Source: Proteobacteria bacterium ST_bin11
GTDB lineage: Bacteria > Pseudomonadota > Gammaproteobacteria > Methylococcales > Methylomonadaceae
Length of the DNA: 5,542 bases
Direction: 5' to 3'
NCBI GenBank assembly: GCA_002083615.1
Contig: MSXO01000058.1
Coordinates: 1-5,542 of the forward strand
The position numbers and the translations under genes were made by a program. The notes beneath the pieces are model-generated. The model saw only the letters and a program-made list of their open reading frames with translations, made no database searches and was not told where the DNA came from. Positions 5,507 to 5,542 of this stretch are shown here, one piece after another. Position 1 is the stretch's first letter. Every line of letters begins with the position of its first letter.

Positions 5507-5542
5507 TGGTGGAGAGGGGAAAAATAATGCGCGAAATTATTT
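5507..5542. repeat. Right copy of 36-bp terminal direct repeat
   Basis: Second copy of the repeat at 1-36, in the same orientation, with 33/36 identity and a perfect 22-base match at its end. The window stops exactly at the end of the palindrome inside it. It lies just upstream (on the minus strand) of the interrupted membrane-protein frame starting at 5504. If the molecule is circular, this copy and the left copy are the same locus, and the true length would be about 5.5 kb. Confidence 0.85.
5522..5542. repeat. AT-rich palindrome / potential stem-loop (right copy)
   Basis: Same palindrome as at 16-36: arms AAATAAT (5522-5528) and ATTATTT (5536-5542) with loop GCGCGAA. It sits 17 bp from the ATG of the minus-strand membrane-protein frame, so it could serve as promoter or operator for that frame as well as a structural element. 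Confidence 0.7.

Noticed and set aside
1..5542. Circular Rep-encoding ssDNA virus genome
   Set aside because: There is a stem-loop with nearby direct repeats, but no HUH endonuclease or superfamily 3 helicase motifs in any product, and the loop lacks the usual nonanucleotide.
1..5542. Bacterial or phage origin
   Set aside because: No ribosome binding sites at proper spacing (GAGG before the RING gene is only a few bases from the ATG), and all recognisable domains are eukaryotic in type.
1..5542. CRISPR array, tRNA, rRNA or insertion sequence
   Set aside because: No regularly spaced repeat series, cloverleaf, rRNA-like stretch, transposase or terminal inverted repeats were seen.

Overview
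The window looks like compact DNA from a eukaryotic virus (giant-virus type) or a eukaryotic extrachromosomal element. No gene is preceded by a Shine-Dalgarno site at proper spacing. The recognisable proteins are eukaryotic in kind: kinase folds, a RING finger and ankyrin repeats. Genes are intronless, face in different directions and are packed with gaps of -9 to about 140 bp. I see no capsid, polymerase, helicase, Rep, integrase or tRNA gene. Taxonomic placement is inference; I cannot name a species or family.

Layout. Positions 1-257 hold a leader with a palindrome, two copies of a 12-base repeat, a second small hairpin and ambiguous small reading frames. Positions 258-2678 (+) encode an 806-aa protein with two degenerate kinase-like segments, probably a double pseudokinase. 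It converges, with a 9-bp overlap, on 2670-3527 (-), a 285-aa protein joining a beta-rich repeat region (resembling bacterial DUF2807/GIN domains) to a C-terminal variant RING finger. A 139-bp purine-rich divergent promoter region (3528-3666) separates it from 3667-4113 (+), a 148-aa ankyrin protein. A single TAA and 51 bp further on, in the same frame, lies 4165-5217 (+), a 350-aa helical protein of unknown function. The last 325 bp are almost filled by a minus-strand reading frame (5232-5504) for a small two-helix membrane protein, interrupted by two in-frame stops.

The two ends carry a 36-bp near-identical direct repeat (1-36 and 5507-5542, 33/36 matches) containing a perfect AT palindrome. 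This suggests either a circular molecule of about 5.5 kb read slightly past its start, or a contig bounded by a dispersed repeat. The palindrome with adjoining direct repeats resembles an origin or a divergent regulatory region, but no initiator protein is visible here.

How the genes might work together is inference. A RING protein (E3 ubiquitin-ligase type), an ankyrin adaptor with a helical partner, and a double pseudokinase would fit a host-interaction or signalling-interference cassette. The most unusual points are the membrane-protein frame kept open through two stop codons, the ankyrin/350-aa pair divided by one TAA, the GIN-like/RING fusion, the twin inactive kinase folds and the palindromic terminal repeat.
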